Assembly (NCBI GenBank): GCA_004794785.1
Contig: SJOL01007141.1
Coordinates: 919,763 to 983,762 of the forward strand
Direction of reading: 5' to 3'
Length of the DNA: 64,000 nt
Origin: Opisthorchis felineus
Taxonomy: Eukaryota; Platyhelminthes; Trematoda; Opisthorchiida; Opisthorchiidae
Shown here: one piece after another, positions 23,051 to 34,519 of the stretch
Numbering within the stretch: position 1 is the first letter of the stretch
Layout: every line of letters begins with the position of its first letter
Translations under genes and position numbers: made by a program
The notes under the pieces: model-generated
Seen by the model: only the letters and a program-made list of their open reading frames with translations
Database searches by the model: none
What the model was told of the DNA's origin: nothing

Positions 23051-25853
23051 CATTTGTAGGATTCACGTTCGCAACACTGTCGCATGAACAGTCCTCCATC
23101 CATCCTAACGCGTTGATCAGGATAGCCTGATGTAAAAATGAACTGCCATTCCGAACATATGCTCCGTGGTCGTGTGAACATGTAGTGCAGGTCGCTTCGG
23201 AGCAGCAACGTGGAGACATCGGACTATTGAATACTGCGTTGTTAGAACTCTAAGCAAGTGTGTATTTGCTTTCTATGCGAAGCTACAGTCATTCACTGTC
23301 AGAAAACCCCATGTCATTTAGGAAACCTTGGTTCCGCCACGATATCGATTCAAAAGATGATTGGAGACTGATTAGTCTTATCTAGGTGTTCAAAGTATTT
23401 ATGTGATTAGTCCATTACTGCAGTACGTTATTGTCTGCAATGTGTCTACGATCTCCGCTGGACGTATGGAACGCATTGTCGATCTAATCCAGCGGCCACA
23501 CGAAGTTAATCATCTATTTGGACTTTTTGTGGCGAAGCTGTTTATCTTGGTAACTGTCGTGTGGGCTGAACTGGTAACTTGCCTGACATTACAATGGAAA
23601 CCGCTATGTAGCAACGTAAAAAGGCGTGAGGCGAGTCACTCCTTGGTAGCCTGCTACTTGTGTAATTTATTTCACCTCCGTAATGTAGACAGGCCAGATG
23701 TAGTGAACTTGAACAGCTGGAGGGCAAAATTATCTCTTCAAAGTCCTGCACCTAAAACAGAAGACAGCAAGGATGCGAGTCAATCAAGTTGGACGGATGG
23801 CCACAAAAGAGGAGACATAAATATCAATCATCCAAGAGCTATTAGTGAGCATATTGATCTCAGTGTAGACAGTTTTGCAGCTTAAAAAAGCTGTTTTCAA
23901 CTGCTCCTTATATTGTATTCATCTTGATCCGATTTGTTGACCTGGTGTTCACATAAATTCCAGAGAGTTCAGCAATTTGTCTTTCAATGAGCCAAGCGAC
24001 GGAGCACAACACCGAAGGCGATCACACGCTGGGCAACTGATCACGATATAACTCCAAGCTAGCCATTTTTCAGCGGCTGTTTCGGTTTACTAATCACACG
24101 TCACCCTACCAGTGAGTTCACAACAGGCGCCAAAGTCAGAAACATTTTACCAGAAAGTTGAAAATGGCACCTGTGGGATAATACACCTGGTCTGACGAAA
24201 AATCTATGCTGGTTTGGATATTCCGGTACACTCCAAAACGATGCTGTACAGGTCGCGGAATAGAAATAATTTTTTAAGCTAGTGGTGGTCCTGGGCCATT
24301 TGAGGCAAGCTCAAAAGATCAATTAAAAGGTTAGAGAAGAGTTGATAGAATCGTCCAATTGTAACTATTGGTGTTAGTTAGTTCCGTAATATGGAGATCG
24401 CACCTCCCTTACGATAGGAACATCTGGCATGCTTATTCCTCATCTTACCCCTAAAACCATCTTACAATACTGTTATGCTTGGTATTTGGCTTGCTGTTCC
24501 ACCCACTATGAAATATGAAAAGATCTAATGACTTCGGGCAGTCCTCAATGAAAAAAATTGCCGTAATTTGTAGAGCGATCACAAAATTCTCCACAAGGTC
24601 AAGCCAGAATCCTCGTGACGGGTCGAAAGGCGCCGAGTTGAATGTTCTCGATTCTGGTTGGCTCCTACTTTGACCAATGAGAGCATGCTTTCTCCTTTTT
24701 CGCAGCCGGTTCGCGACACACCCGTTCAAGCGACCTAATGATCGCTTATATCGAGCGGCTAATCTCCGGACAATTACATATCATATAATCATTCAGTAGT
24801 GCTGAGAAATCATCTAAATGTCGCCGTCGCATAGAATTCCTCAAGATCTTTCGCGGACAACACAGTACGGACGTTCGACTCAAGTAGTCAAGTCTAAATA
24901 GTTAGCAATTTTTCAACCTGCAAAGGATTGACGATTAACTAAAGCTTGAGTGTATAGAAGTATTTTTTCATTCGCCTTACTCATAAAGTCAAGGAAATCA
25001 CTACCAATTGTTATGAAATTCGGAGACCAGGTCTATCAATGAGCTCCATAAATAGAAACACTGATGATTGGCTGTCCCGAGTTTTCATCGGCTTTAAGAG
25101 TAGCTCGAACATCCAGAATTTGATCAGAATTGGCTCTCCTGGTGCACGACAGAAAATGTGATGCCACATTTATTCCACGGTAAAGTGGCCATGAATTCAT
25201 CGAACGTCACAATTAAAAGTCGGATTTACTGGCTGCCACTGGCGAGTTAGGCTTTCCTTCAAATTCAGCGTACCTGATCTCGTCTGACACGAAAATTTGA
25301 AAAGGTCATGAAATAAATTAAAGTTCAAGGATATCAGTCTACTCCGAAAAGTGAAGATACACTTCAAATCACATTAGTTTTTGTGACAAATCTTTAAAGC
25401 AACGTTAAAATTTTGCGGAATAAGGAATGGTAAGAGGAACAATCATATTAATAACTGGCCTGGTACTTAAAACCCTTTTGTTTAAAGAAATACGGAAAGT
25501 TGGGATGGAATCTGTAACAGACGAACATCACCTAGACATGCGGCTTACCGCACAACGGGTCCCTTTCAAGGTTCAAATAATATAAAACATTTCGAAGTCG
25601 ACTGGCCTAGTTGAGATCTATAGCTGTGTAGGCCAATTCCAGGCATGCGTAAATTTCACTCTGCTAGGTTGGATAATTCGACTCACTTGCGCATGGTGAG
25701 TAGGTTCTTATATTAGAGGTGACTTCGGAGACCATTGTTCATGAATACACTTATGCATACATATGTTGTATCAAACATAAAATAACCCTCTAAACAGTCA
25801 GTTAACGTGCCATGGAAGACAAATTTGAAGGTAAAGCACATTCTGCTGTATAG
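23051..25853. other. Unassigned DNA with one 160-codon frame
   Basis: The frame at 23403-23885 (+) is the longest in the window not explained by a repeat. Its first in-frame ATG is near 23463. It has one hydrophobic stretch (GLFVAKLFILVTVVW) and an acidic/serine-rich end, with no recognised domain. No donor or acceptor was chosen. The rest of the span shows nothing recognisable. Confidence 0.3.
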
Positions 25854-25891
25854 TGCTATACACTGCTATATACTGTTAAGCATCCTTCCAG

Positions 25892-26174
25892 ACCAGAAAC
25901 TCCAGAAATTACACGCAAGGCGCATCTCATCCTGGAAACAAAAATTTCAAACATACATACTTCAAAATTACCAGCAACTGTGTGGCAATTTGTCTCGGTG
26001 ACGCAAAAAAAACTTGTTATGTTGGATGTACAACACCCATTGATTAGTCCTGTCTTCTTCAACTCCTGTTCAGCTTATCTAATTGAAGGAGTTGTCAAAA
26101 AACACGATGGTTCTCCATACTACTGTAATGATGAACGATCAAAAGCAAACGCAATTAAAGAGTTGCGGCAAATG
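25892..26174 (+). CDS. Candidate internal coding exon A
   Basis: The frame is open from 25854 to a GTAAGT donor at 26175 and reads QFVSVTQKKLVMLDVQHP, then SAYLIEGVVKKHDGSPYYC and KANAIKELRQM. Composition is mixed polar/hydrophobic, as in a globular protein. The donor falls exactly after a codon (phase 0). The best acceptor is the pyrimidine-led CATCCTTCCAG ending at 25891, but AG at 25880 is also possible. I recognise no family. The next phase-0 exon candidate on this strand is at 33494. The call rests on open frame, composition and donor. Confidence 0.4.
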
Positions 26175-26299
26175 GTAAGTGACTTTATCTTTTTGTACTT
26201 TTGTTGTTTTCGTCATTTTTTTGCTTTTCGAAAAGAATATTCAACAATTTGAATAGTATATTGAGTTTTCCATCAAGATCCACCGCTCAGTGGTATGTG

Positions 26300-26567
26300 G
26301 TAGCGTTCACTTTCACATTACTCTCGTTTGAATAATCATCCTGTTGTCCTGGTGCAATTTTTCTCATGAATCCACACGAAGGGGGGAAGCAATGGTCTCG
26401 AATTTCACCCATACTCGGACTCATGTGCAGTGCACATCCTTGGCCACCTTGGGGTTTTAACGCCGGATATCTGACATACAAGGCGAGCGTGTCAGCACTA
26501 CTTTGCTCTACTAGCGAACGTTGGACGCACCTGAATCCTCACGTTTGAACAGGCAGCGGTGTTCACC
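26300..26567 (-). mobile_element. SINE-2 element, copy 1
   Basis: Read in reverse: CGTGAGGATTCAGGTGCG, a tRNA-like head with TAGAGCAAAGTAGTGCTGAC, a degenerate B-box region, CAAGGTGGCCAAGGATGTG and, at the far end, GCACCAGGACAACAGGATG followed by CAAACGAGAGTAATGTGA. The same order occurs at 57.6 and 58.9 kb in reverse and at 32.7 kb forward. The repeat is interpreted as a tRNA-headed SINE of about 250 bp. Confidence 0.6.
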
Positions 26568-27999
26568 CTTGAGAGATGTGATTGGTTAGCCCGACGGCAA
26601 CCCAATAACTGCTCTGATAGTATGGATCGACTGTGCCGTCTGTCAAGATTTCCCATTTACAGACTTCCGCCACGGACGCCTGATATCTGCTGGACAATTT
26701 TTGATAAGTCGTTGGTGGTTTCCCGTCAGGTTTCGAGCTCCCATGGTGCTACCTGACTGAGAAGTCCTGACAAGCGAGTCAGTCGGCTGACACAACCATT
26801 TATCCCAATTAGGTAGGCCTTCGACTGCTAATCTAAACGGAGACCAAACACCGTTTGAGACGCCTAAATCAAATAGACAGTGATGTTGCCACGAGAAAGG
26901 TTGGGGATCATTTTATAATTATCCTAACATGGAACGACTGGAAGCGATCCCCATAGCGGCATGATTAAACACACCCATTCGGCTGCGGGCAGTCGGTCAG
27001 CAACCTAAATGGTTAAATCGGTCGACTCGTTAGGTTGTTATCTGCTTAGAAAAGCAGATACCGTTCAATAACATGGGTCTTACATTTGGAAATTTATCAA
27101 GGTAACGGTCGGCTAACGTCAAATGGAGTTGGCCAACACAGGCCCACCCCCACAGTAATACACGCTCAAGCCTTCGGGCCAGACTAGTCTAACAATGCCC
27201 GTTGCGTTGACTCATCATCTGACTAGCAGTATTGTCAAGCTCTCCACTGAAATTAGCAGTTCAGTCAGTCTTACGTCTTGGTTGGCTGACATCAGACAGC
27301 TGATCGAATTAAGCCAGATGCCATCACAAGCCGGAATCACAACCTCGTGCAAGTTACAACAACTGGTTCTAAAGAGGCCTAAACGTTGCTTTGCTCAGCT
27401 GATTGGGAAATAAAAGTATTTGCGAAGAATCCGCGCTTCATGTACCAAGAATGTGCGAGTCAACGAATTGTTTGACAAGTCTATGCTTCACCGGGCTACC
27501 GTTGATGCCTCCGACAATCTATGGCATAAAATTGGGTCTCTTACACGAAATTCGAACCTGGATAACATGTTCTGTTAAAGGTGGTCACTGAAGGATTGTG
27601 GGACGTCCTACCAACATCAAGGCTATCCGGAGTAAAATCTTCGCCACACACACGACTTTCTGGTTCTGCAGCATTATACACAAAATGGGGAGAATCAAGT
27701 CCATCGAGGTTTGTAAAACGTCGAGCCTTCCAAAAGTTCCATTCGTTCCCCGTAGATTCGGAACCAAGCCAAGCCTGAATGAAAAGAAACCCTAAAGAGA
27801 GTTTTCGACAATTCTCAACACACTGGCCATTCTCATTCCTTGCTTGGGCCACTAGTTGGTTTAATATTTGGTCATAGCTCACAAGATAAAAAGGATTTGA
27901 TTCTACCTACATTGTTAGTAGTGTGAACAGATTTGAGAAATTTACTGGAGACTTCGTTTTGTAAGTGAGGCCAATCTATGCTTAAGAGTCGAGAAGCAC
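26568..27999. other. Unassigned DNA within the possible intron between exons A and B
   Basis: A 113-codon reverse frame (27541-27882) overlaps several frames on the opposite strand, and none has a recognised domain. No repeat was identified here. Confidence 0.35.
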
Positions 28000-28142
28000 T
28001 ATACAGCTGTTTTATCCTTATTGGGAATCAGTAGCAATGAACAGCTCACAAAACTCAAACATTTTCGAACCCACAACAGTCCGACCCGTGTTTGGATACT
28101 TAACCGTTCGGCCAGGAGCGGCTGCACAGCAGTGTGATTAGA
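28000..28142 (-). mobile_element. Leu/Ser-like SINE, copy 2
   Basis: The reverse strand reads TGGCCGAACGGTTAAGTATC (strong A-box match), a middle segment with TTCGAAAA as the B-box remnant, and the tail CCCAATAAGGATAAAACAGC. The part upstream of the head (CACTGCTGTGCAGCCGCTCC) is shared with the copy at the window's right edge, so the family extends beyond the tRNA head. Confidence 0.65.
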
Positions 28143-28244
28143 TTTTACTTGGACGGGATAGAGCGCTGCTCATCCTCCAACCACTGAAACCAGATCTCGT
28201 GTTCATGCATTGATGGGCTCATCGAGTGGTGACTCATCAGGCGC

Positions 28245-28300
28245 ACATCGCTGTTGAGTCCCAATAAGGATGAAACAGCATAGATTGGCTCCACTGACAG
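28245..28300 (+). mobile_element. Leu/Ser-like SINE tail fragment
   Basis: GCGCACATCGCTGTTGAGTC followed by CCCAATAAGGATGAAACAGC is the tail of the family on the forward strand, about 100 bp from an oppositely oriented copy. Confidence 0.5.
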
Positions 28301-28504
28301 GGTGAAATCTCTACTGAAAATCTCCGCACATCACCATCAGTCTATGATTAGCTCGGAGGAAGAATAAATTCACAAGATGAGTGAAACTCCTTTCTGAGAA
28401 GTCATCATTCGACAGGCATGACCACGTGATGTGGCTCCTGGTATTGAAGTACGAGCGGTACTTTATTCTGTCTAAGTGAAAGCTAATGAAACTACTGATC
28501 AGTC

Positions 28505-28640
28505 GCTCGTGGCCTACCGGTTCAATGTCAAGATATTGAACGTGTGGTCTTGAGTTCGAAACTTCCTACTGGAATTTTGTGAGGTGCGCACTGCTTATGG
28601 TTCTCAATAAGAAGGGGAAACCGTTTCCTGCTTGCCCAAT
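28505..28640 (+). mobile_element. Leu/Ser-like SINE, copy 3
   Basis: CTCGTGGCCTACCGGTTCAA gives the A-box-like head and GAGTTCGAAACTTCC the B box. GTGAGGTGCGCACTGCTTATG and TCTCAATAAGAAGGGGAAAC form the conserved body. No poly(A) or flanking duplication was found. Confidence 0.6.
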
Positions 28641-28784
28641 CTAAGATGAAACTTGAGGATTCTAGGCCAATGGACAATGCTGGTGATTTATTTCCCTTCA
28701 GTGAAATTCTGAACATTTACAATTTACAGATGCAGTTGCAGAACACTTGTCTCTTTCTGAAGGATTGAACTTATGTGTAATGAT

Positions 28785-29060
28785 CAACAGACGTAATGTG
28801 CCACACATAGGGTTGGTGAACACTCTTCAACAGCCCACAACAAGTTTCGTCAATCCTATTCGGGCTTATTAGGTAGGCGCAGTCCCCGAGTTTCCGTCAA
28901 CCTTATGTTCTATTTGAACCGAAATTGCACGAAAGTTGACTGATACACCCATCCGCATACCAATTTGGTTTTGACGGGCGACTCACCTGGGACCCAATTG
29001 AATCTCTGTTTTAGGGCGCTCTTATTCAACTGAACCTTATGAGTGTGTAACACTCAAGTT
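28785..29060 (-). repeat. Hammerhead-repeat copy, reverse strand, long
   Basis: Reverse-strand order: body (AGAGATTCAATTGGGTCCCA, GTGAGTCGCCCGTCAAAACC, TTTCGTGCAATTTCGGTTC), helix I arm AAGGTTGACGGAAACTCGGG, core CTAATAAGCCCGAATAGG, ACGAAAC, then GTTGAAGAGTGTTCACCAAC. Two core changes (CTGATGAG to CTAATAAG, GTC to GTT) are present, and GTT is still a permitted NUH site. The copy also holds a partial forward terminal repeat at 29031-29052 (CTGAACCTTATGAGTGTG). Confidence 0.7.
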
Positions 29061-29529
29061 TTCCTTGAACTGCTCGACCAAAATCCTTTAATTTACGCAA
29101 GGACTAGTTATATGACGGATAGATAAATGCGGTAGCCTCATACTGACGATAAAAAGGGCGATCCGTTCGTTTAGTCAAAATGAAATGCTTTACCAATGCA
29201 CATCGTCAGGGACGGACCAAAGCGAACGAGACTGAGCGACTGTGTCCAAGAAAGCTCTTCAAACTGCGATAGCACCAATTTTTATTACTAAAAAATCAAG
29301 GTGCTTTACCCGGCGATATCCTGTCTGTCCCTGTTCCATGACTTTTGAAATAAAGGCTCTTAACTAGCCAAATATGCTAACACCATGAGGACACAAGTGC
29401 GCAGCTTGATATTTGATTGCCGAAACTTGAAACCGTGGGTAATCAAAGCGATGCTGATAGAAGGGATCCTTCCACCGACCTTCAAAAAATGCATTTCATG
29501 AATAATTATGAAATGCGAGTTAGACTCAT
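29061..29529. other. Unassigned non-coding DNA
   Basis: Nothing recognised apart from a small palindrome TGCATTTCATGAATAATTATGAAATGCG near 29489-29516. Confidence 0.35.
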
Positions 29530-29652
29530 TACTGGTCAGCCGAACGGTTTAGTGGTCTACTCCTAGTCGAAGGATCGCGAGGTTGAAAATCCCTGAGGTT
29601 TTGTAAGATGCCGTCTGCTTATGATTTTCAATAAGGATGATACATCCAAACG
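29530..29652 (+). mobile_element. Leu/Ser-like SINE, copy 4
   Basis: CAGCCGAACGGTTTAGTGG is an A-box-like head, and GGATCGCGAGGTTGAAAATC a mutated B box. GTAAGATGCCGTCTGCTTATG and CAATAAGGATGATACATCC form the body. It has decayed relative to copy 3. Confidence 0.6.
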
Positions 29653-31224
29653 AATATACCCTTCTCACTTTTCGGTATAGATTGACTTCGATTACAGGAG
29701 GAAATCTTGACGCAAATTAGAAATACGGCCACCGGCGGTGGAAGCAGTGCGCTGATTGATAGGTGCACTTCGAAAACAACAATGCGAAAAAACATCACTG
29801 CCATGTCTCACATCTTTCAATGCACGATTTATCCTGGTTAAACACTGTTATATCTGACTGCTGTCCCCCGCTCCAGTGTCTGATGCCAGAAAAAGACTCG
29901 CCGACAAGGAACACAACAGCTTTATTGCGAACAAGCGAGTGCGAGAGTGTGAGTGCGAAAATACAACGGCCCCAAGCTGTTTTATTGAAGGGGCACTGTC
30001 TGACCTTGGTCCAACACTGACTCGCGCTATCTGGCTTTGATACAAGACTGTCGCGCGCTGCATATTGAGGGGGCGTTGTCTGTCTGGCCAGCATCTAGTG
30101 GAGTTGAGGGTCTCAGTAGATTTCGGGCATTTATTGGTTACTTTCAGGAATCTGACCTTCCTGATAAACATCTACATTCCGGATGAACTGCTTGCCCTCA
30201 GACTTCCCACTGGTCCAAGTGGATCGAAATTTAACTTGAAAGAAAACTACTGATGTAACATACAAGTAGATGCTGGTCAGGTGTCAAAGTTCAGATGGCT
30301 TAGTTTGTGTTGGTCAGTGGAAAACTCATATTTTCACTAGCAGTGGCGTCCTAATGTATCTAAATCGGCGGTGATCCTGGGGCTGAAAGGTTAACTTCGT
30401 TGTTTTTTCCTCAAGTATAGGATCTGTCTATTTTGTTAAGGTCCAGGTTCTTCAGCACTGTAAATATCTGCCTTAGATCGGAGTGTCCCCGCAATCAGTT
30501 AAGAGGAACTTCCGACGGTTTTTTTAAACTTTAGTCTATTACAGAGACTTTGTGCATTCCTCTGGTTTGAGGTAACATAAATCAAATTCGAGTACTTTTT
30601 ACGGGGGCTTATGGGACGAAAGGACATTGTAAATTTTACAGCTAAGGGCCAGGATAATCTTCACTAGGCTTTCATAATCATGCTTGTCTTGTATACTTGT
30701 AGACGGAAGACATATTTACTTACGTCTGACCGCTGCGTCATCCGAGTTTTACGTACCTGTACTCTGAAGTGAACCGCCAAACACCAACGAACTAAATAAT
30801 GTTGAAACCGAAGGCGTATCCTGATTATGAATAACTTTGGTCACCACTAACGTCTGGTGGGACAACAAATTCCACTGTTTATAAAGGTGAAAACCTGTTG
30901 ATGCAATAAGACGCGCTTTCTTGTATTCTGGAGTTCTGTCTGGACTTAGTGTTGCCCATGAGCTCGGACCGTTCCACGCCTGCTGCACGAATGACATTCA
31001 CGCGGTGCAAAAAATACACAGAGACGGGGATAAGACTGTGATAAAAGTGTTCCATTAAAAAAAATGAGATGCGCAAGCCGGACATCCTGTAAGCAAAAGT
31101 TTTGTTGCTCTCAAGTAATGGAAATAAATTACAGGTGATAAATTTTATCGCAACTGCCACACAGATCTAAACAAACTCACTGGCACTTTCCTCGCGAGGG
31201 TTAGTAACATTTCGACAAATACAC
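29653..31224. other. Unassigned non-coding DNA
   Basis: Overlapping frames on both strands of 29763-30171 and 30749-31160 are short and unsupported. No repeat recognised. Confidence 0.4.
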
Positions 31225-31357
31225 TCATTTGCGTATCACGGGAGACCCAACTGAATCGATTTATGATATTCTTCAACTGAGTGTGACGCACAGAGCCTGC
31301 TTCATGTTTCAGTTGGTATGATATTCGAGATATCGCAGTATATTTTCATAGAGGAAA
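31225..31357 (-). repeat. Hammerhead-repeat body fragment, reverse strand
   Basis: ATACACTCATTTGCGTATCACG, then ATGATATTCTTCAACTGAG and GATATTCGAGATATCGCAG match the reverse complement of the unit body. It ends before the terminal inverted repeat and ribozyme. Confidence 0.65.
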
Positions 31358-32159
31358 GGTCGTAATATTATCCGTTTGGATGCACACATATCCACGGGGA
31401 CCAAGTCTCCGACTGAAGACACCATTCATAAAAGACGTTACTTTGAACTGGCAGAAGCTGCCCGAAAGGAGCCAACAGTCCGCCCAAGGCGCTTCGGTTT
31501 ATGTTAAAGTGCAGTGTTCCAGAAATCTGTGTTCTGCTGCATGACCTGTTCAGCCGTCTCCCAAATGATCTTCAATTGCCGGTGAACGCACGACTGTCGG
31601 AATAACTTTTGTACCCCAGGCCTGCCAATTCAACAAAATTTCATTAAGTTTCATCAACAACCATTTTGCTGGCAGTGCAGAAGCCTCACTGAGCACTTCC
31701 GGTGACGTACGCCGATTCACGTACAAGGCGCATAGTTCCAACGCAGGTACAGTAGCCTGCCCGCGGTACACAGTTCTGAAAGCTTGACTTGTCAGAATGC
31801 AATGATTCTGGGTCTGGTTTTGCAGGATTCAGCAGTGCCTTCGATTCATCTGACCGCAAACTCCTGCTGCATAAACTTTCTCACACAACTAATTTGCCGA
31901 TCGAAAGCTGTTGAAGGCTTATCATCAAAGCTGGCTCTTCTACAGAAGCTGTTATGTCACTGTTTTTATTCACAATATGCATAGACATTTCGTAACTTGC
32001 CACATAATACACGTTCAGAAAATAACTGAGCCACATTTCTGTTGTGCAGCATGCCAGATGTCTGATTTTTTTAAACAGGTAATCAGAACCTCGTGTCAGT
32101 GGATTCAATACACGGCGCTACAAGTGAATCTTTCCAAACGCACCTAGATTGCCTAAACA
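31358..32159. other. Unassigned non-coding DNA
   Basis: Short overlapping frames only; no motif or repeat recognised. Confidence 0.4.
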
Positions 32160-32397
32160 TAACACTGTACTCATAAGGTTACTAAAAAGATAACCTTCGA
32201 TGACAACCTTATGAGTAGAGTGTTACCCTTAGAGTCTATTGCGATATCGCATATATCATTACAACTGGAATATGAGCAGGCCCGCAGCACACCCAGTTGA
32301 AGTGGGCCATTATAAACGAAAGTTTCAGCTGGATTCAATTGGTTTCCCTGTCAAAAGCAAATTTGTGTGCAACTGGGTGTATTTGTTGAATACCGAG
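32160..32397 (+). repeat. Hammerhead-repeat copy with core deleted
   Basis: ACTCATAAGGTTACTAAAAAG and CAACCTTATGAGTAGAGTG are inverted terminal repeats around a short loop, as at 11.3 kb, and the body follows to about 32395 (GCGATATCGCATATATC, AACGAAAGTTTCAGCTGG, GTGTGCAACTGGGTG). Two independent copies have lost the ribozyme in nearly the same way. Confidence 0.7.
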
Positions 32398-32684
32398 ACT
32401 GTATTCATACTGAGCTAGGCAAGGTAGCTCGAGTCGATTTCATGCTAATCGCCTTTTCTGTGTCAACTCGGATGAACTGATAAAGCTCTCCACAAGCATG
32501 CCAGTTCCACGCCTATATAATTCACGCGGGGACGCTTAACGATTCCCTCTGCCGTGAGCAACAGCTGTCGTAGTATGAACTGCAATCCTTGCCTCGAAAC
32601 ATTTCCAAACAGTTTCCGGATCTATTCTGGGTCTGATGCGAGGGTTTAGATACCGCGCGGTTCAAATGAGAGAATTCACCTGCT

Positions 32685-32885
32685 TCGAGCACGCACTGGT
32701 GCAGTAGTGGTAAGACGCTCGTCTCTCACGTCTGACGTCCGGAGTCCGAACCCAGGAACGGCCAAGGATATGCACCGTTCATAGGCTCTGATAAGAACGA
32801 AACTCGAGTCCAGGGATTCCCCATGTTTGGTGTGGACTCGCCTGAATAATAGCATCAGGTCAAACAAAAGTCGTGTTATGGTGAA
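32685..32885 (+). mobile_element. SINE-2 element, copy 2 (forward)
   Basis: GTAGTGGTAAGACGCTCGTC provides an A-box-like head and GGAGTCCGAACCC a B-box-like segment. ACGGCCAAGGATATGCACCG matches the body (GGCCAAGGATATGC) seen in reverse at 59.05 kb. The distal part (ATAGCATCAGGTCAAAC) is diverged. Confidence 0.55.
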
Positions 32886-33260
32886 TTCTAAAAATCCCAC
32901 AAACACCAATCACAGGATATCCTCAGTTCGCACTGCACTTCGGTAGACATCTTCTGTGCCTATTATTAGCATTCAACCTAACTTTGCCTACACCAAACCG
33001 GTCATTTTGCATCGGGCTTGGCAACGAGCGACTTAACAAGCCGTCGGTGTAAGTTCGTTTCCGGAAAATCTCAATTATTTCCCTCTCTTACTGCATACGG
33101 CCCAAGAAGGCAGTGCACCAGTAATGGGCTCTAAATTCGTGCCGATTCTAATTTGGAGATGTAACACTAATAGAAGTGGTTGATGTTGTCCCCTTTTGGA
33201 CACAAACGGCTTATTACCCCTAAATAGCACATAATCTCACTAAATGGTTTGTCTTCATCT

Positions 33261-33300
33261 CTGTTAGTATCTGTTAGTATCTGGCAGTCTCTGGCAGTAT
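33261..33300 (+). repeat. Four-unit 10-bp tandem repeat
   Basis: CTGTTAGTAT occurs twice, followed by CTGGCAGTCT and CTGGCAGTAT. The units are head to tail with stepwise substitutions. Confidence 0.8.
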
Positions 33301-33493
33301 CCCAGCCCTCGTGCTTCCCTCGGGTGGCATGGCAGCTAAGCCCCGAAAAGGTGTTACAGCTGTCATGCAGAAAGCTTGGTTTAAACGAGGGAAGCCTATT
33401 ATGGCTAAGGAGATGAACCGTTAAAGTAGCTTCTATCGATCGACAACCGGTACATGTCATTTCAACGATTATGACAAATTTTCCCTATTTCAG

Positions 33494-33710
33494 GCAGGTA
33501 AAGTGATCTTCGGCTCAAGCTTCAAGAGCGTCACACTGAGAGAACAAAGTGGGCAGTGCCGTGCGTCCCTTGAAGTGGCGGTGAATATGCTAGGTCGGGC
33601 AAAGCTGAGGATGCTCAAGCCGGGTCAAGATGTTGGCGCGTTCATCGCAAGAAAATTCCAGGATTACATGCCAAAAAGTGGTGTGTTATTTAGAGCAGAA
33701 TCTCCTATGT
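33494..33710 (+). CDS. Candidate internal coding exon B
   Basis: A strong acceptor (TTTTCCCTATTTCAG, ending 33493) opens a frame that begins AGKVIFGSSFKSVTLREQ and continues EVAVNMLGRAKLRMLKPG and FIARKFQDYMPKSGVLF to a GTAAGT donor at 33711. The 217-nt exon has phase 0 at its start and phase 1 at its end. It reads like a globular mixed alpha/beta segment, but I recognise no family. Exon A's phase-0 donor at 26175 is compatible with this acceptor across a 7.3-kb intron that would contain SINE and hammerhead repeats. Linking them is an inference. Confidence 0.5.
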
Positions 33711-33789
33711 GTAAGTCTAGCAGTTATAAAAGATATTTTTCTTAACGTGATCAAAATTTGGCTACAGGGATCATTTGAATACACGTTAG

Positions 33790-34152
33790 AATATTATCGA
33801 TCTGAAAACCCACGAATTGCTTCCAGTGAAACATGTGGCTACGGTGGATTTTGAGCTGAATCCAATACATAATTACCAGCAGCAGGCCATTATTGATATT
33901 GTTGCAAACTCATCAGAAATTTCGCCTGCCTTAGGTTTTTACCTCAAAAATTACCACAACGGAGAGCTACCAATAGTTCACTTGTCAGCGTCTACAGCGC
34001 TCCAGCAGCCTATCTTCGGTGCTGTCATGATCCTGCGGGCTACGCTTGCTGAAACTCGGTCCTTTAAGTTTCAGCCATTCCTGAAAGGTCAACCAGGAGC
34101 ACTCCGACGGAGAGAGCAGCGAGTCCTCGTACTACGCGAAATCGTATTGTAG
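33790..34152 (+). CDS. Open frame downstream of exon B, uncertain coding status
   Basis: The frame is open from 33790 to the TAG at 34150-34152. It reads HVATVDFELNPIHNYQQQ, then EISPALGFYLKNYHNGELP and a basic C-terminus (GALRRREQR). It looks protein-like but begins without a good acceptor, and the nearby AG at 33776 leads into a different frame. A phase-1 exon from exon B cannot be joined directly. It may be a separate exon, an old element or chance. Confidence 0.25.
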   Translation, partial: NIIDLKTHELLPVKHVATVDFELNPIHNYQQQAIIDIVANSSEISPALGFYLKNYHNGELPIVHLSASTALQQPIFGAVMILRATLAETRSFKFQPFLKGQPGALRRREQRVLVLREIVL

Positions 34153-34519
34153 GGCGGTCCGGGGTTAGAGTCGCACTTTTCTCTACGAAAGGAGTATGAG
34201 AACGGTAAGATGTTTTCACTAGGCGACCATCACCTCTATAGTTATGGAAGCAGCGAAGCTCCCTACTTCCGAGGAAGGACGGGTTAGGAAGATCAGCCCT
34301 TAGAACCGCACAATCTGGTCGATTAAAAGTTGACCGTGACAGCCTCCAAATTCTCCAATACGATCGAAATACTTTTAAAAATAAAGAACTTGGTGCTAGT
34401 TAAAAGATTTCTATTGTACGCAGAGGCATTAGGGGTCAAACTTCCAAGCCTCATCCCCTACGCCCTTGGGCTGGGTCTGCCCACAACTGCCCTTGGGATA
34501 CCAATATAAATCCCCCAGT

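Noticed and set aside
27541..27882. 113-codon reverse frame with acidic composition
   Set aside because: Several equally long frames overlap it on the opposite strand, and no domain or splice signal supports it.
32690..32770. A functional tRNA gene
   Set aside because: A- and B-box-like segments are present, but no full cloverleaf can be drawn and the sequence recurs with SINE body sequence elsewhere.
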